Below, one piece after another: positions 16,112 through 25,951 of a stretch of 64,000 nt of DNA. A program made the translations under genes and the position numbers. Each line of letters opens with the position of its first letter. The first letter of the stretch is position 1. This DNA is from Roseiarcus sp963842835 (GTDB taxonomy: Bacteria; Pseudomonadota; Alphaproteobacteria; Rhizobiales; Beijerinckiaceae), in NCBI GenBank assembly GCA_963842835.1, contig CAWJIB010000003.1:62001-126000 (forward strand), written 5' to 3'. A model generated the notes under the pieces. That model made no database searches and was not told the origin of the DNA. It saw nothing but the letters and a program-made list of their open reading frames with translations.

Positions 16112-16581
16112 GGCTTCCTCTCCTTGAGGTAATCGTTCAGCGCGGCGAGGTCCCTTTCGTCCGCGCCGATCGCCGCCGCCTTGTTCGGTTCGCCGGGACG
16201 CGAGGCGTGGCACTCGAAGCAATCCACGGAGACCGCGGCGTAGCCGTGGCACGAGCGGCAGAAGTGGCGCGGGTCGGCATAGGTCACGGGAACGCCGTCC
16301 GCGCCGCGCACCGCATGACAGTCGACGCAGGCGGCCAGACTGAACGGCATGCCGCGCTCGCCGAGGTGAACGGTCTCGCCCCGCTGATGAAAGAGCATCG
16401 TCATGTGATTGCGTCGCATGAACTGCGTATCCGCGACGCAATGCTCGCCCCTTCCCTTCGGGGGATGGGGGACTGGCGTTCGCCCGCTGTCGCCGCTCAC
16501 GTCAAGGCCCCAAGCGGCGCCGGCCGCCGCTCCGAAGAGCGCCAGCGCCGCGGCGAGCGAAAGCAGCCAGGCTCGCGGCAT
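16108..16581 (-). CDS. dsrJ: DsrJ, periplasmic triheme cytochrome c
   Basis: 157 residues with an uncleaved-type N-terminal hydrophobic segment. Three haem sites: CVDCH (85-89), CRSCH (108-112), CFECH (121-125). Cys48 in EHCVADTQFMRRNHM matches the unusual distal Cys ligand known for one DsrJ haem. Odd: residues 36-46 just before Cys48 (PVPHPPKGRGE) are encoded by a palindrome-like CCCCTTCCC...GGGGGATGGGG stretch that looks like an inserted extragenic repeat. Starts 4 bp after dsrL2. A truncated relic of a second dsrJ start is at 18.9 kb. Confidence 0.94.
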   Translation of the reverse strand: MPRAWLLSLAAALALFGAAAGAAWGLDVSGDSGRTPVPHPPKGRGEHCVADTQFMRRNHMTMLFHQRGETVHLGERGMPFSLAACVDCHAVRGADGVPVTYADPRHFCRSCHGYAAVSVDCFECHASRPGEPNKAAAIGADERDLAALNDYLKERKP

Positions 16582-16585
16582 CTTG

Positions 16586-18538
16586 CTACTCCCCCAGACC
16601 CATTTGAATGTAGCCGGTCGGGCAGACGTCCATGCAGATGTGGCAGCCGATGCACTTCGCGTAATCGGTGTAGACGTAGCGTCCGAGCACGCGTTCCTTC
16701 TTCGGCGTGCGTGCGACCGCCGTCTGCGGGCAATAGATGATGCAATTGTCGCATTCGAAGCACATGCCGCAGCTCATGCAGCGCTCGCCTTCGGCCTGCG
16801 CCTCCTTTTCCGTCAAGGGCTGGAGGCGCGCCTCGAAATTTCCCAGGACGTTGCTGGCGTCGATCGCGTTCTCGGCGCGATGGGCGCGCGGCGAATAAGC
16901 GAAATGCCCGAGAAACAGCTCGTCGGCTGGAACGATCTGCGATCGCGAGCGATCCTCGAAATTGTGCACGGCATAGGCGGCGTGATCGGTGCCGGTGCTT
17001 TGACGGTGGTCGTACGGAGCGGGTTCGTGCCCCGTTTCCTTCAGCTTCTCGAGCAGACTGAAATGATGCGCGTTGACCTTGGGCAAGCTCGGTTGGTCTT
17101 CCCCCTTGAGATAATGATCGATGCTCTCGGCCGCGATCCAGGCATGGCCGATCGCCGTCGTCAGAAGGTGCGGGCGTATCACGTCGCCGCCGACGAAGAC
17201 GCCGGGGCGCTTGGGCGAGCGCTGCCAGGCGTCGGACGCGGCGGCGCCCTTGCCATTGTCGAGCATCTCCAGGCCAGTGAAGTCGCTGCCCTGGCCGACG
17301 GCGGCGACGATCAATTCGCATTCGATGTCCCGCTCGCTGCCCTCCTTGACCGCCATTTTGCCGCCCGACCAATCCACCTCGACGACGCGCAGAGCTTTGG
17401 CGCGGCCCGACCCATCGAGCACCACCGCGACCGGCGCGAGCGAAGGAAGTATCCGCACGCCTTCCCGAGTGACCTGCTCGATTTCCGCTTTCGACGCGGG
17501 CATCTTCTCGATGGGACGCCGGTAGACGATGGTCACGTCGGCGCCTTGCCGCTGAGCCGCCGTCGCCACGTCGTGGGTCGTTCGGCCGAGCACGACATGC
17601 TCCGGCCGGTCCTTTTCGTGGATCTGCGAGATATGCCCCAGCCGGCGCGCCACGGCGGCGACGTCCATGGCCGTGTCGCCGCCGCCGATGACGAGCACGC
17701 GGTCGGCGCCGACCTTGAGCCTGCCGTCGTTGAAGGCTTCCAGGAACGCGATGCCGCTGATGCAATTGGCGGCTTCCTTCGCGCCCGGCACGGCGAGCGG
17801 CGTTCCCGATTGCGCGCCGAGTCCCATGAACACGGCGTGGTAATCGCGCGCCAATTCGTCGAGCGTGACGTCAACGCCGACCTTGACGCCCGTGCGCACC
17901 TCGACCCCCATGTCGAGGATGCGCTGGATTTCGCGGTCGAGCGCTTCGCGCGGGGTGCGATAGCCGGGAATGCCGTAGCGCACCATGCCCCCGAGTTCGG
18001 CGCGCGCCTCGAAAATCGTGCAGGCATGGCCCTTGCGGCGCAGGTTATAGGCGCAGGCGAGGCTGGCGACGCCGCCGCCGACGAGGGCCACGCGCTTGCC
18101 CGTGGGTTCGCCGGGCGCAGGCAGCTTCAGTCCGTGCTCGAGAGCGTAATGGCCGACGAAGTGTTCGACCGCGTTGATGCCGACGAAGTCGTCGACCTCG
18201 TTACGATTGCAGCCGTCCTCGCACGGCGCGGGGCAGACGAGCCCCATGAGCAGGGGAAACGGATTGGCCTCCACCATGCGCTGGAAGGCGTATTCCTGCC
18301 ACGGCATGCCCGCGACCGGCGGCTTGTCCATGCCGCGCGCGATCGCCAGCCAGCCGCGAATGTCGTGGCCCGAGGGACAAGAAGCCTGGCACGGCGCGGT
18401 GCGCTGGACGTAGGTCGGGCACTTGTGCGTGTGATCGCCCTGGAAGATCTTCTTCGACAGGTCCTGGTGATCCCACGTCGACTCCCCGTTCTTGAAACGA
18501 CGGAAGGTGGGCAACTCGGTTTGGAGCATCTCATTCAT
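16586..18538 (-). CDS. dsrL: DsrL, second copy (iron-sulfur flavoprotein NAD(P)H oxidoreductase)
   Basis: 650 residues. N-terminal cysteine cluster domain (CPTYVQRTAPCQASCPSGHD; CPAPCEDGCNRNE), FAD domain, NAD(P) domain (VLVIGGGDTAMDVA), a linker, then a ferredoxin-like end (CMSCGMCFECDNC...C and CIGCHICMDVCPTG). DsrL carries electrons from DsrAB to NAD(P)+. In this copy the first dinucleotide motif reads GGGVASLACAY, so the third Gly of GxGxxG is Ser; copy 1 keeps GGGPAGLTAAY. The middle third has diverged clearly from copy 1 while both ends stay nearly identical. It is followed by dsrJ and preceded by the chimeric relic. Possibly a subfunctionalised or weakening copy. Confidence 0.92.
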   Translation of the reverse strand: MNEMLQTELPTFRRFKNGESTWDHQDLSKKIFQGDHTHKCPTYVQRTAPCQASCPSGHDIRGWLAIARGMDKPPVAGMPWQEYAFQRMVEANPFPLLMGLVCPAPCEDGCNRNEVDDFVGINAVEHFVGHYALEHGLKLPAPGEPTGKRVALVGGGVASLACAYNLRRKGHACTIFEARAELGGMVRYGIPGYRTPREALDREIQRILDMGVEVRTGVKVGVDVTLDELARDYHAVFMGLGAQSGTPLAVPGAKEAANCISGIAFLEAFNDGRLKVGADRVLVIGGGDTAMDVAAVARRLGHISQIHEKDRPEHVVLGRTTHDVATAAQRQGADVTIVYRRPIEKMPASKAEIEQVTREGVRILPSLAPVAVVLDGSGRAKALRVVEVDWSGGKMAVKEGSERDIECELIVAAVGQGSDFTGLEMLDNGKGAAASDAWQRSPKRPGVFVGGDVIRPHLLTTAIGHAWIAAESIDHYLKGEDQPSLPKVNAHHFSLLEKLKETGHEPAPYDHRQSTGTDHAAYAVHNFEDRSRSQIVPADELFLGHFAYSPRAHRAENAIDASNVLGNFEARLQPLTEKEAQAEGERCMSCGMCFECDNCIIYCPQTAVARTPKKERVLGRYVYTDYAKCIGCHICMDVCPTGYIQMGLGE

Positions 18539-18550
18539 CGTCGCTTCTCC

Positions 18551-18886
18551 TCACGCTTCTTGCAAAGCGGTTTTCCGTTCCGCGTCGAATACTTCGGCCT
18601 GCGTCAAGCCCGTCAGAACGATGGCGGTCGACCCTATCCGTTCGTCGGTCAGAAGCCCGCCACCGCAGCGGCGGCGGAGCGCGTTTTCGTGGATCGTATC
18701 CGGGGCCATGTCGAAGAAATGGTTGCAGGTCGGGCATAGGATGGCGAACCGCCCGCCCGGCTCGTCGCCCATTCGTGAGGCGTCGGCGACGCGCCAGGCG
18801 CGCTCGCCAGCGTCGACGGCCGAGGTCGCGCCGGCCGCCGCTCCGAGGAGCGCCAGCGCGAGCGGAAGCGGCCGTTCTCGTCGCAT
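18551..18886 (-). pseudogene. Chimeric relic: dsrJ 5' end fused to fragments of dsrK 3' end
   Basis: 111-codon open frame between the two dsrL copies. Residues 1-20 (ending LALALLGAAAGA) match the DsrJ signal segment almost base for base. From about residue 35 it matches the DsrK C-terminus in order but with pieces missing: ASRMGDEPGG, CNHFFDMAPDTIHEN, GGGLLTDE, then AIVLTG.TQAE to the identical end ALQEA. The catalytic CCGGGG motif of DsrK is changed to RRRCGGG, and about 65 residues including CAICKAQF are absent. Spacing to dsrL1 (4 bp) equals the dsrL2-dsrJ spacing, and spacing to dsrL2 (12 bp) equals the dsrK-dsrL1 spacing. It is the scar of a dsrK-L-J tandem duplication. Still open, so a short protein could be made. 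Confidence 0.88.
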
Positions 18887-18890
18887 TTCG

Positions 18891-20846
18891 CTACTCCCCC
18901 AAACCCATTTGAATGTAGCCGGTCGGGCAGACGTCCATGCAGATGTGGCAGCCCACGCACTTCGTGTAATCGGTGTAGACGTAGCGTCCGACCGCGCGTT
19001 CCTTCTTCGGCGTGCGCGCGACCGCCGTCTGCGGACAATAGACGACGCAATTGTCGCATTCGAAGCACATGCCGCAGCTCATGCAGCGTTCGCCTTCCTT
19101 TTTGGCCTGCTCCTCGCTCAGGGAAACGATGCGCTCCTGAAAGTCGCCGAGCACCTGGTCGGCTTCGACATGCCGCTCGTCGCGCTTGTTGCGCGCGACA
19201 TAGGGGAAGTGGCCCTTGAAGAGATCGGTGTGGGGAATGACCTGCGTCGCGCCGCGATCCTCGAAATTGTGCACGGCGAATTTCGCCTCCGACGTGCCGC
19301 GGGTCTGCGAGTGATCGTAAGGCGCCGGAGCGAGGCCGCGCGCCTGCAGTTCGTCGAGAAGGTTGAACTGGTGGACGTCGACCTTCGGCCGGCGCTCGTC
19401 GAGCGAGCCGGCGAGAAAATGATCGATCGTTTCAGCCGCGATGCGGCCGTGGCCGATCGCCGTGGTCAACAGATGGGGCCGGACGACGTCGCCGCCGGCG
19501 AAGTGCTTGTCCGTATTGCGGACCTTGTAGACCGCGTCGATGGCGATCGAACCGCGGCCGCTGTCCAGCCGCTCCAGACCGTCGGCGAGATCCGCCACCT
19601 GGCCGATCGCGGAGACGATCATGTCGCATTCGATCTCGAATTCCGTGCCGCCGATGGGCAGGGGCGTCGAGCCCTTCATCGTGCACTGGCACATGCGCAA
19701 GGCTTTGGCGCGCCCTTCCGCGTCGGTGACGACTTCGAGCGGCATCACGCCGCCCTTGATCTCGATGCCCTCGCGCTTGGCGTCCTCGCGCTCGCGCTCC
19801 GCCGCCGTCATGGCTTCGATCGGGAACAGCGAGGTCAGCACCGCCTGCACGCCTTCGCGGCGCACCGTGCCGGCGACGTCGTGCGCGGTGTAACCGAATT
19901 CTGCGGCGCTCGGCGCATCGTGCTCGTGCGAATGCGTGATGTGCCCGAGACGGCGCGCCACCGAGGCGACGTCGATCGAGGTGTCGCCGCCGCCGACGAC
20001 CACGATGCGCTTGGCGGTCGAGAACACCCAACCGCGATTGAACGCGTCGAGGAACTCGATGCCGCTCACACAATTGACGGCGTCCGCGCCGGGAACGGGC
20101 AAGGGCCGGCCCTTTTGCGCGCCGAGCGCCCAGAACACGGCGTCGAATTCGCGGTTGAGGTCATCGAGGGCGACGTCCTTGCCGACCCGGACGCCGGTGC
20201 GCGCCTCGATGCCGCCCAACGCCAGGATGCGGTCGATTTCGGCGTCGAGCTTGTCGCGTGGCGTGCGGTAGCCGGGGATGCCGAACCGCATCATGCCGCC
20301 GAGCTTGTCGTGCGCGTCGAAGATGACGACGGCATGGCCCTTGCGGCGCAGGAAATAGGCGGCGGTCAGGCCGGCCGGGCCGCCGCCGATCACCGCGACG
20401 CGCTTGCCCTCGAGCGCCGGCGCGGCGGGCAGAGCGAGGTTGTTTTCGATCGCCCAATCGCCGACGTATTGTTCGACCGCGTTGATGCCGACGAAGTCGT
20501 CGACCTCGTTGCGATTGCAGCCGTCCTCGCACGGCGCGGGGCAGACGCGGCCCATCACCGAGGGAAACGGATTGGCGTCGACCATGCGTTGGAAGGCGTA
20601 TTCCTGCCATTTCATGCCCGCGACCGGCGGCTTGTCCATGCCGCGTGCGATCGCCAGCCAGCCGCGAATGTCGTGCCCGGAGGGACAAGAGGCCTGACAC
20701 GGCGCCGTGCGGCCTACGTATGTCGGGCACTTGTGGGTGCGATCGCCCTGGAAGATCTTCTTCGTCAGGTCTTGATCATCCCACATCAACTCGCCGCTCT
20801 TGAAGCGACGAAAAGTGCGCAACTGGGTTCGGACCGCCTCGTTCAT
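18891..20846 (-). CDS. dsrL: DsrL, first copy (iron-sulfur flavoprotein NAD(P)H oxidoreductase)
   Basis: 651 residues, directly after dsrK (12 bp), the standard dsrL position. Domains: N-terminal [4Fe-4S] adrenodoxin reductase-like cysteines (CPTYVGRTAPCQASCPSGHD, CPAPCEDGC), intact FAD motif GGGPAGLTAAYFLRRKGH (about 150-167), NAD(P) motif VVVGGGDTSIDVASVARR, linker, and C-terminal ferredoxin clusters (CMSCGMCFECDNC; CVGCHICMDVCPTG). DsrL is essential for oxidative sulfur metabolism in Allochromatium and interacts with DsrAB. The intact FAD motif and position suggest this copy is the main functional DsrL. Confidence 0.94.
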   Translation of the reverse strand: MNEAVRTQLRTFRRFKSGELMWDDQDLTKKIFQGDRTHKCPTYVGRTAPCQASCPSGHDIRGWLAIARGMDKPPVAGMKWQEYAFQRMVDANPFPSVMGRVCPAPCEDGCNRNEVDDFVGINAVEQYVGDWAIENNLALPAAPALEGKRVAVIGGGPAGLTAAYFLRRKGHAVVIFDAHDKLGGMMRFGIPGYRTPRDKLDAEIDRILALGGIEARTGVRVGKDVALDDLNREFDAVFWALGAQKGRPLPVPGADAVNCVSGIEFLDAFNRGWVFSTAKRIVVVGGGDTSIDVASVARRLGHITHSHEHDAPSAAEFGYTAHDVAGTVRREGVQAVLTSLFPIEAMTAAEREREDAKREGIEIKGGVMPLEVVTDAEGRAKALRMCQCTMKGSTPLPIGGTEFEIECDMIVSAIGQVADLADGLERLDSGRGSIAIDAVYKVRNTDKHFAGGDVVRPHLLTTAIGHGRIAAETIDHFLAGSLDERRPKVDVHQFNLLDELQARGLAPAPYDHSQTRGTSEAKFAVHNFEDRGATQVIPHTDLFKGHFPYVARNKRDERHVEADQVLGDFQERIVSLSEEQAKKEGERCMSCGMCFECDNCVVYCPQTAVARTPKKERAVGRYVYTDYTKCVGCHICMDVCPTGYIQMGLGE

Positions 20847-20858
20847 CGTTGTGTTCCC

Positions 20859-22415
<1,557 letters not shown>

Positions 22416-22426
22416 CCTTGCTCTCC

Positions 22427-23140
22427 CTAGGCTTTGCGCGCGACGGGCGCGTAGCGGCGCTCGCGGCTATTGTCCGCCTGATTGCGGCTGGGGCTGAAGA
22501 ACACGCCGGGGGCGTGCAGCAGCTTCGAGAACGGAAAGACGATCATCAGCGCAAGGACGAGCGACAGGTGAACGAGCAACGCCGGATCGTCGGGGAGCGG
22601 GCGCCAATCGAGATAGAGGAGCCCGAGGAAAAAGGCCTTCACGGCGACGACGTCCGTGTGCGCGACGAATTTCATCGTCAGGCCGCTAGCGGCGATCGCA
22701 ACGATGAGGAAAAGCATGAGATGGTCGGAGGGGCCGCTGATATAGCGGATGCGCGGCACGATCAGGCGCCGTCCCCAAAGCGCGACCAGCCCCGCCGCCA
22801 TCGCGAAGCCCGCGAGGATTCCGAACGGCTGGACGAGCGCGACGAGCGTGGGAACCGGTTCGGTGAAATAGCGGAGATGACGCAGCAGAACCACGGCGAG
22901 CGCCGCATGAAACATCCAGCCGAACAGCCAGATCCATTTGTTGGCCCTGAACAGGCTCTGAAAGAGAACGACTTCCCCCGCTATGCGCAGGGCGACGCCG
23001 CCGTGCGTGAGCGGGGCGGGGGTGGTCGGAATCTTCAACGGCGCCGGCGTCGTCGCGTAGCGGCGAATGCGGTAGCCGAGCCCGCCGAGAAGGACGAGCG
23101 CGGCTCCGTAGAACGCCAGCGCGAAGATCGCCGTCCGCAT
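22427..23140 (-). CDS. dsrM: DsrM, NarI-like cytochrome b membrane subunit
   Basis: 237 residues from ATG 23140, the first start after the dsrC gene and followed at once by a membrane helix (MRTAIFALAFYGAALVLLGG). Five to six hydrophobic helices; His residues in WMFHAALAVVLLRHL and LLVHLSLVLAL are suited to haem b ligation, as in NarI. Partner of DsrK in quinone-linked electron transfer. The usual dsrC-dsrM-dsrK order holds. Confidence 0.92.
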   Translation of the reverse strand: MRTAIFALAFYGAALVLLGGLGYRIRRYATTPAPLKIPTTPAPLTHGGVALRIAGEVVLFQSLFRANKWIWLFGWMFHAALAVVLLRHLRYFTEPVPTLVALVQPFGILAGFAMAAGLVALWGRRLIVPRIRYISGPSDHLMLFLIVAIAASGLTMKFVAHTDVVAVKAFFLGLLYLDWRPLPDDPALLVHLSLVLALMIVFPFSKLLHAPGVFFSPSRNQADNSRERRYAPVARKA

Positions 23141-23196
23141 CGGTTTCTCCCTTGCGCGCCGCTCGCCCGCGACGCTTCTTGCGTCACGCGTCGCGG

Positions 23197-23532
23197 TCAG
23201 ATGCAGCCGGTCGGCTTCGGCAGGCCGGCGATCTTGCAGGCCTGCTTGGCCGGGCCATAGGGGAAGAGCGCATAGAGCGCCTTTTGATCGCCCTTTTCTT
23301 TGCCGAACTTCTTCGTCATCTCCTTGACGAGAATGCGCACGGCCGGAGCGATCTGATATTCCTCGTAATATTCGCGCAGGAAATTGACGACCTCCCAGTG
23401 GGCGGGCGTCATTTCGATGTTCTCGGCTTTGGCGATCAGATTGGCCAATTCGGGAGTCCACACGCCGATGTCGGTGAGATAGCCTTCTTCGTCATGTTCG
23501 GCGACTGAGCCGTCAACCACGTATCCTTCCAT
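23197..23532 (-). CDS. dsrC: DsrC, sulfur-carrying substrate protein
   Basis: 111 residues. C-terminal arm KQACKIAGLPKPTGCI contains both signature cysteines (Cys99 and penultimate Cys110), which in known DsrC form the trisulfide that delivers sulfur to DsrAB or receives it from DsrEFH. Body motifs EEGYLTDIGVWTPELA and MTPAHWEVVNFLREYY are typical. In the standard place between dsrH and dsrM. AGGAGA upstream of ATG 23532. Confidence 0.96.
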   Translation of the reverse strand: MEGYVVDGSVAEHDEEGYLTDIGVWTPELANLIAKAENIEMTPAHWEVVNFLREYYEEYQIAPAVRILVKEMTKKFGKEKGDQKALYALFPYGPAKQACKIAGLPKPTGCI

Positions 23533-23570
23533 GTCACTCTCTCCTGATTAGAAAATAGCCGCTGGAACCG

Positions 23571-23879
23571 TCACAACCACGCGCAGACGCGGGCGGCGCC
23601 CGCGGCGAGATCGACAAAACCGCCGTAGTCCAGGATCCCTATCCCTTCGGCGATGTCCTCGGCCTTCATGCCGCGAGCGGCGAGGTCGGGTCCGAGAATG
23701 TAAAGGGCGCACGAAGGCAGTTTGGCGCGCAGCGCTTCAGCGAAGGCGCAGCCCTTGCGCGCGCCGACCACTGCGTCCTCGAAGATGAGCAGGGCGTCGC
23801 CCTCAGCGACGTGATCGAGGCAACTCGTCAGCGACGAACGTTCGAACGGCGACTTGTTGATCGTGTGAAGCGTGGACAT
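23571..23879 (-). CDS. dsrH: DsrH subunit of the DsrEFH sulfurtransferase
   Basis: 102 residues, DsrH/TusB family. Conserved Cys20 (SSLTSCLDHV) and the strand DALLIFEDAVVGA follow the family; the C-terminus DYGGFVDLAAGAARVCAWL is also typical. Forms the E2F2H2 hexamer with DsrE and DsrF in the cytoplasm and passes persulfide sulfur towards DsrC. 7 bp after dsrF. Confidence 0.93.
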   Translation of the reverse strand: MSTLHTINKSPFERSSLTSCLDHVAEGDALLIFEDAVVGARKGCAFAEALRAKLPSCALYILGPDLAARGMKAEDIAEGIGILDYGGFVDLAAGAARVCAWL

Positions 23880-23886
23880 GCGGGCC

Positions 23887-24303
23887 TCAAAAACTCAGGA
23901 TCACGTCTTGCTCGGAAATGATTTTGGCCATTTGGGAGCGGTCGACGAGGTGAATCGAAGGCTTCTCCGCGTAATCCTCGTTCTCGTCTTCGTAGGTGAT
24001 CGGCATCAAATCCGTGACGGCGAGGCCGCGCTCGGCCAGGGACTCGCGCTCGACGTAGAGCTTGCGGACTTCGTAGTCGCCCAGGGCCCTATAGGTCTTC
24101 GAGAAATTCTTCATCCCAATGCCGGACGTGTCCTGGCCGTTCATCAGCTGAAAGACGCCATCGTCGATGAAAGCGAGGCTGACGTCTTGCTCGAAGGCCG
24201 CTCCGATGAGAATGACTTCCAGGGACTCCAAGGCGTAGATCGTTCCGTAGGGCGCTTTGCGGTTGATGTAGAGGAACTTTTTCCGGCTCGTCTCTTGCGA
24301 CAT
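23887..24303 (-). CDS. dsrF: DsrF subunit of the DsrEFH sulfurtransferase
   Basis: 138 residues, DsrF/TusC family: FLYINRKAPYGTIYALESLEVILIGAAF, then FIDDGVFQLMNGQDT. No cysteine occurs in this protein, which fits DsrF not carrying the active persulfide (that lies on DsrE). Lies 10 bp after dsrE in standard order. Confidence 0.93.
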   Translation of the reverse strand: MSQETSRKKFLYINRKAPYGTIYALESLEVILIGAAFEQDVSLAFIDDGVFQLMNGQDTSGIGMKNFSKTYRALGDYEVRKLYVERESLAERGLAVTDLMPITYEDENEDYAEKPSIHLVDRSQMAKIISEQDVILSF

Positions 24304-24313
24304 CGAATGCTCC

Positions 24314-24721
24314 TCAATCGCCGAAAACGACGAGACGGTCGGATTGAATGCCCGCCTCGATCAATTGACCGAGACCGGAAATGCGGAAGCCGGGGGCGAT
24401 GTTGTCGCCGTCCTTGCCCTGCCTCTTGGCTTCGTTCGCGTCGAGAATTCCGCGGCGCTGCGCGGCCGCGATGCAGACGACGAGGTCGAGCTTGTGCGCT
24501 TCAGCCAATTCGCTCCACAGGCGCTGGAGATTGCGGTCGTCCTGCGGCGGCACGGTGAAACGCGTGCCGTTGTTGACGCCGTCATGGTAGAAGAACACGC
24601 GAAAGATTTCGTGGCCCTTGGCCAAGACGGCCTTGGCGAACTGATAGGCCGAATCCGACGCCTGATGCGTGTAAGGCCCTTCGTTGACGACGATCCCGAA
24701 ACGCAAACCCGCTTCTCCCAA
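24314..24721 (-). CDS. dsrE: DsrE subunit of the DsrEFH sulfurtransferase
   Basis: 135 residues. RFGIVVNEGPYTHQASDSAY and the FFYHDGVNNG segment are diagnostic for DsrE/TusD. Cys83 in LDLVVCIAAAQRRGI corresponds to the active persulfide cysteine (Cys78 in Allochromatium DsrE). Accepts sulfur from TusA-type donors and hands it to DsrC. Present only in oxidative dsr systems, which supports the direction of this pathway. 65 bp after dsrB. Confidence 0.95.
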   Translation of the reverse strand: MGEAGLRFGIVVNEGPYTHQASDSAYQFAKAVLAKGHEIFRVFFYHDGVNNGTRFTVPPQDDRNLQRLWSELAEAHKLDLVVCIAAAQRRGILDANEAKRQGKDGDNIAPGFRISGLGQLIEAGIQSDRLVVFGD

Positions 24722-24786
24722 CTGATTGACTGCGCTCCGCCGCGACGGAGCGCGATTTCACGCGACCGGCTTGCCGATCGGCCCGC

Positions 24787-25866
24787 TCAGAAATGCACGT
24801 GCGCCGACATGTTCATGGTCTTGCGGGAGCCAGTCCACGTGTCGAGGTGATGCTTGGTGAAAGCGAACCCGGTGAGTTCGAAGAACCTCGGCCAGCCGAT
24901 GCGCTCGATCCATTCGCCGACCCGCTCATAGGGATGGCCATGCTCCTTGTAGGCGTAGAGGATCGTTCGCACGACTTCCTCGACCTCGGGCCAGTGCGGC
25001 GGGTTGTTGGGCAGGTTGGCGACGACCAGCTTGTGGAAGGTTGGCTTGGAGCGCGCGTTCGAGTGCTTGCCGCCCACCCACACCGCGATCTTGGTCGAGT
25101 CCGCGCCATTGATCTGCATCGGCGGGCACGGCGGGTAGCAGGCGCCGCAGCACACGCACTTCTTTTCGTCGACCTCGAGCGAGGGTTTGCCGTTGACCAT
25201 CGCCGGCCGGATTGCGGCGACCGGGCATCGCGCGACGACCGCGGGGCGCTCGCACACTTTCGAGACGAGATCGTGATTGATCTTCGGCGGCTTGGTGTAT
25301 TGCACGTTGATCGAGATGTCGCCTTGTCCGCCGCAATTGATCTGACAGCAGGAGGTCGTGATCTTCACCCGGCTCGGCATCTCCTCACTGATGAACTCAT
25401 GGTGCATCATGTCCATGAGGTTTTTCACCACGCCGGACGCGTCGGTGCCTGGGATGTCGCAGTGCAGCCAGCCCTGGGTGTGGCCGATCATCGACACGGA
25501 ATTGCCGGTGCCGCCGACGGGAAAACCAGCCCCGCTGAGCGCGTCGACCAGCGGCTGGACCTTGTCCTTCGAGCTCACCATGAACTCGATGTTGCTGCGC
25601 GTGGTGAAGCGGACGTGGCCCTCGGCGAATTGGTCGCCGATGTCGCAGAGCTTGCGGATGGTGAAGACGTCCATCTGACGCTGCGTGCCGGCGCGCACCG
25701 TCCACACCTCGTCGCCGCTCTTGGCGACGTGATGCAACACGCCCGGACGCGGCCGGTCGTGCCAGGCCCACGCGCCGTAATTTTTGACCAACAGAGGATG
25801 CATGTAGGGAAACGGATCCGGCACCCCGGTTTCGTCGGGACGGCGCATCTGGACAGCGCTATTCAT
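24787..25866 (-). CDS. dsrB: DsrB, beta subunit of reverse dissimilatory sulfite reductase
   Basis: 359 residues. Siroheme/[4Fe-4S] binding cysteines in TTSCCQINCGGQGDI (about 185-195), substrate-channel residues in HTQGWLHCDIPGTDASG, and a ferredoxin domain CVCCGACYPPCPP (about 255). Length and motifs match DsrB of the oxidative type. With DsrA it forms the cytoplasmic alpha2beta2 enzyme that oxidises DsrC-bound sulfur to sulfite. 85 bp downstream of dsrA in the same operon. Confidence 0.96.
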   Translation of the reverse strand: MNSAVQMRRPDETGVPDPFPYMHPLLVKNYGAWAWHDRPRPGVLHHVAKSGDEVWTVRAGTQRQMDVFTIRKLCDIGDQFAEGHVRFTTRSNIEFMVSSKDKVQPLVDALSGAGFPVGGTGNSVSMIGHTQGWLHCDIPGTDASGVVKNLMDMMHHEFISEEMPSRVKITTSCCQINCGGQGDISINVQYTKPPKINHDLVSKVCERPAVVARCPVAAIRPAMVNGKPSLEVDEKKCVCCGACYPPCPPMQINGADSTKIAVWVGGKHSNARSKPTFHKLVVANLPNNPPHWPEVEEVVRTILYAYKEHGHPYERVGEWIERIGWPRFFELTGFAFTKHHLDTWTGSRKTMNMSAHVHF

Positions 25867-25951
25867 CGATCAAGACCTCCCAGAATTGTCATCATCAGCT
25901 CCGACCGATGCGGCTCGCCCGGCCAGAGCGCGTAAACGGATGCGCGCCGCG

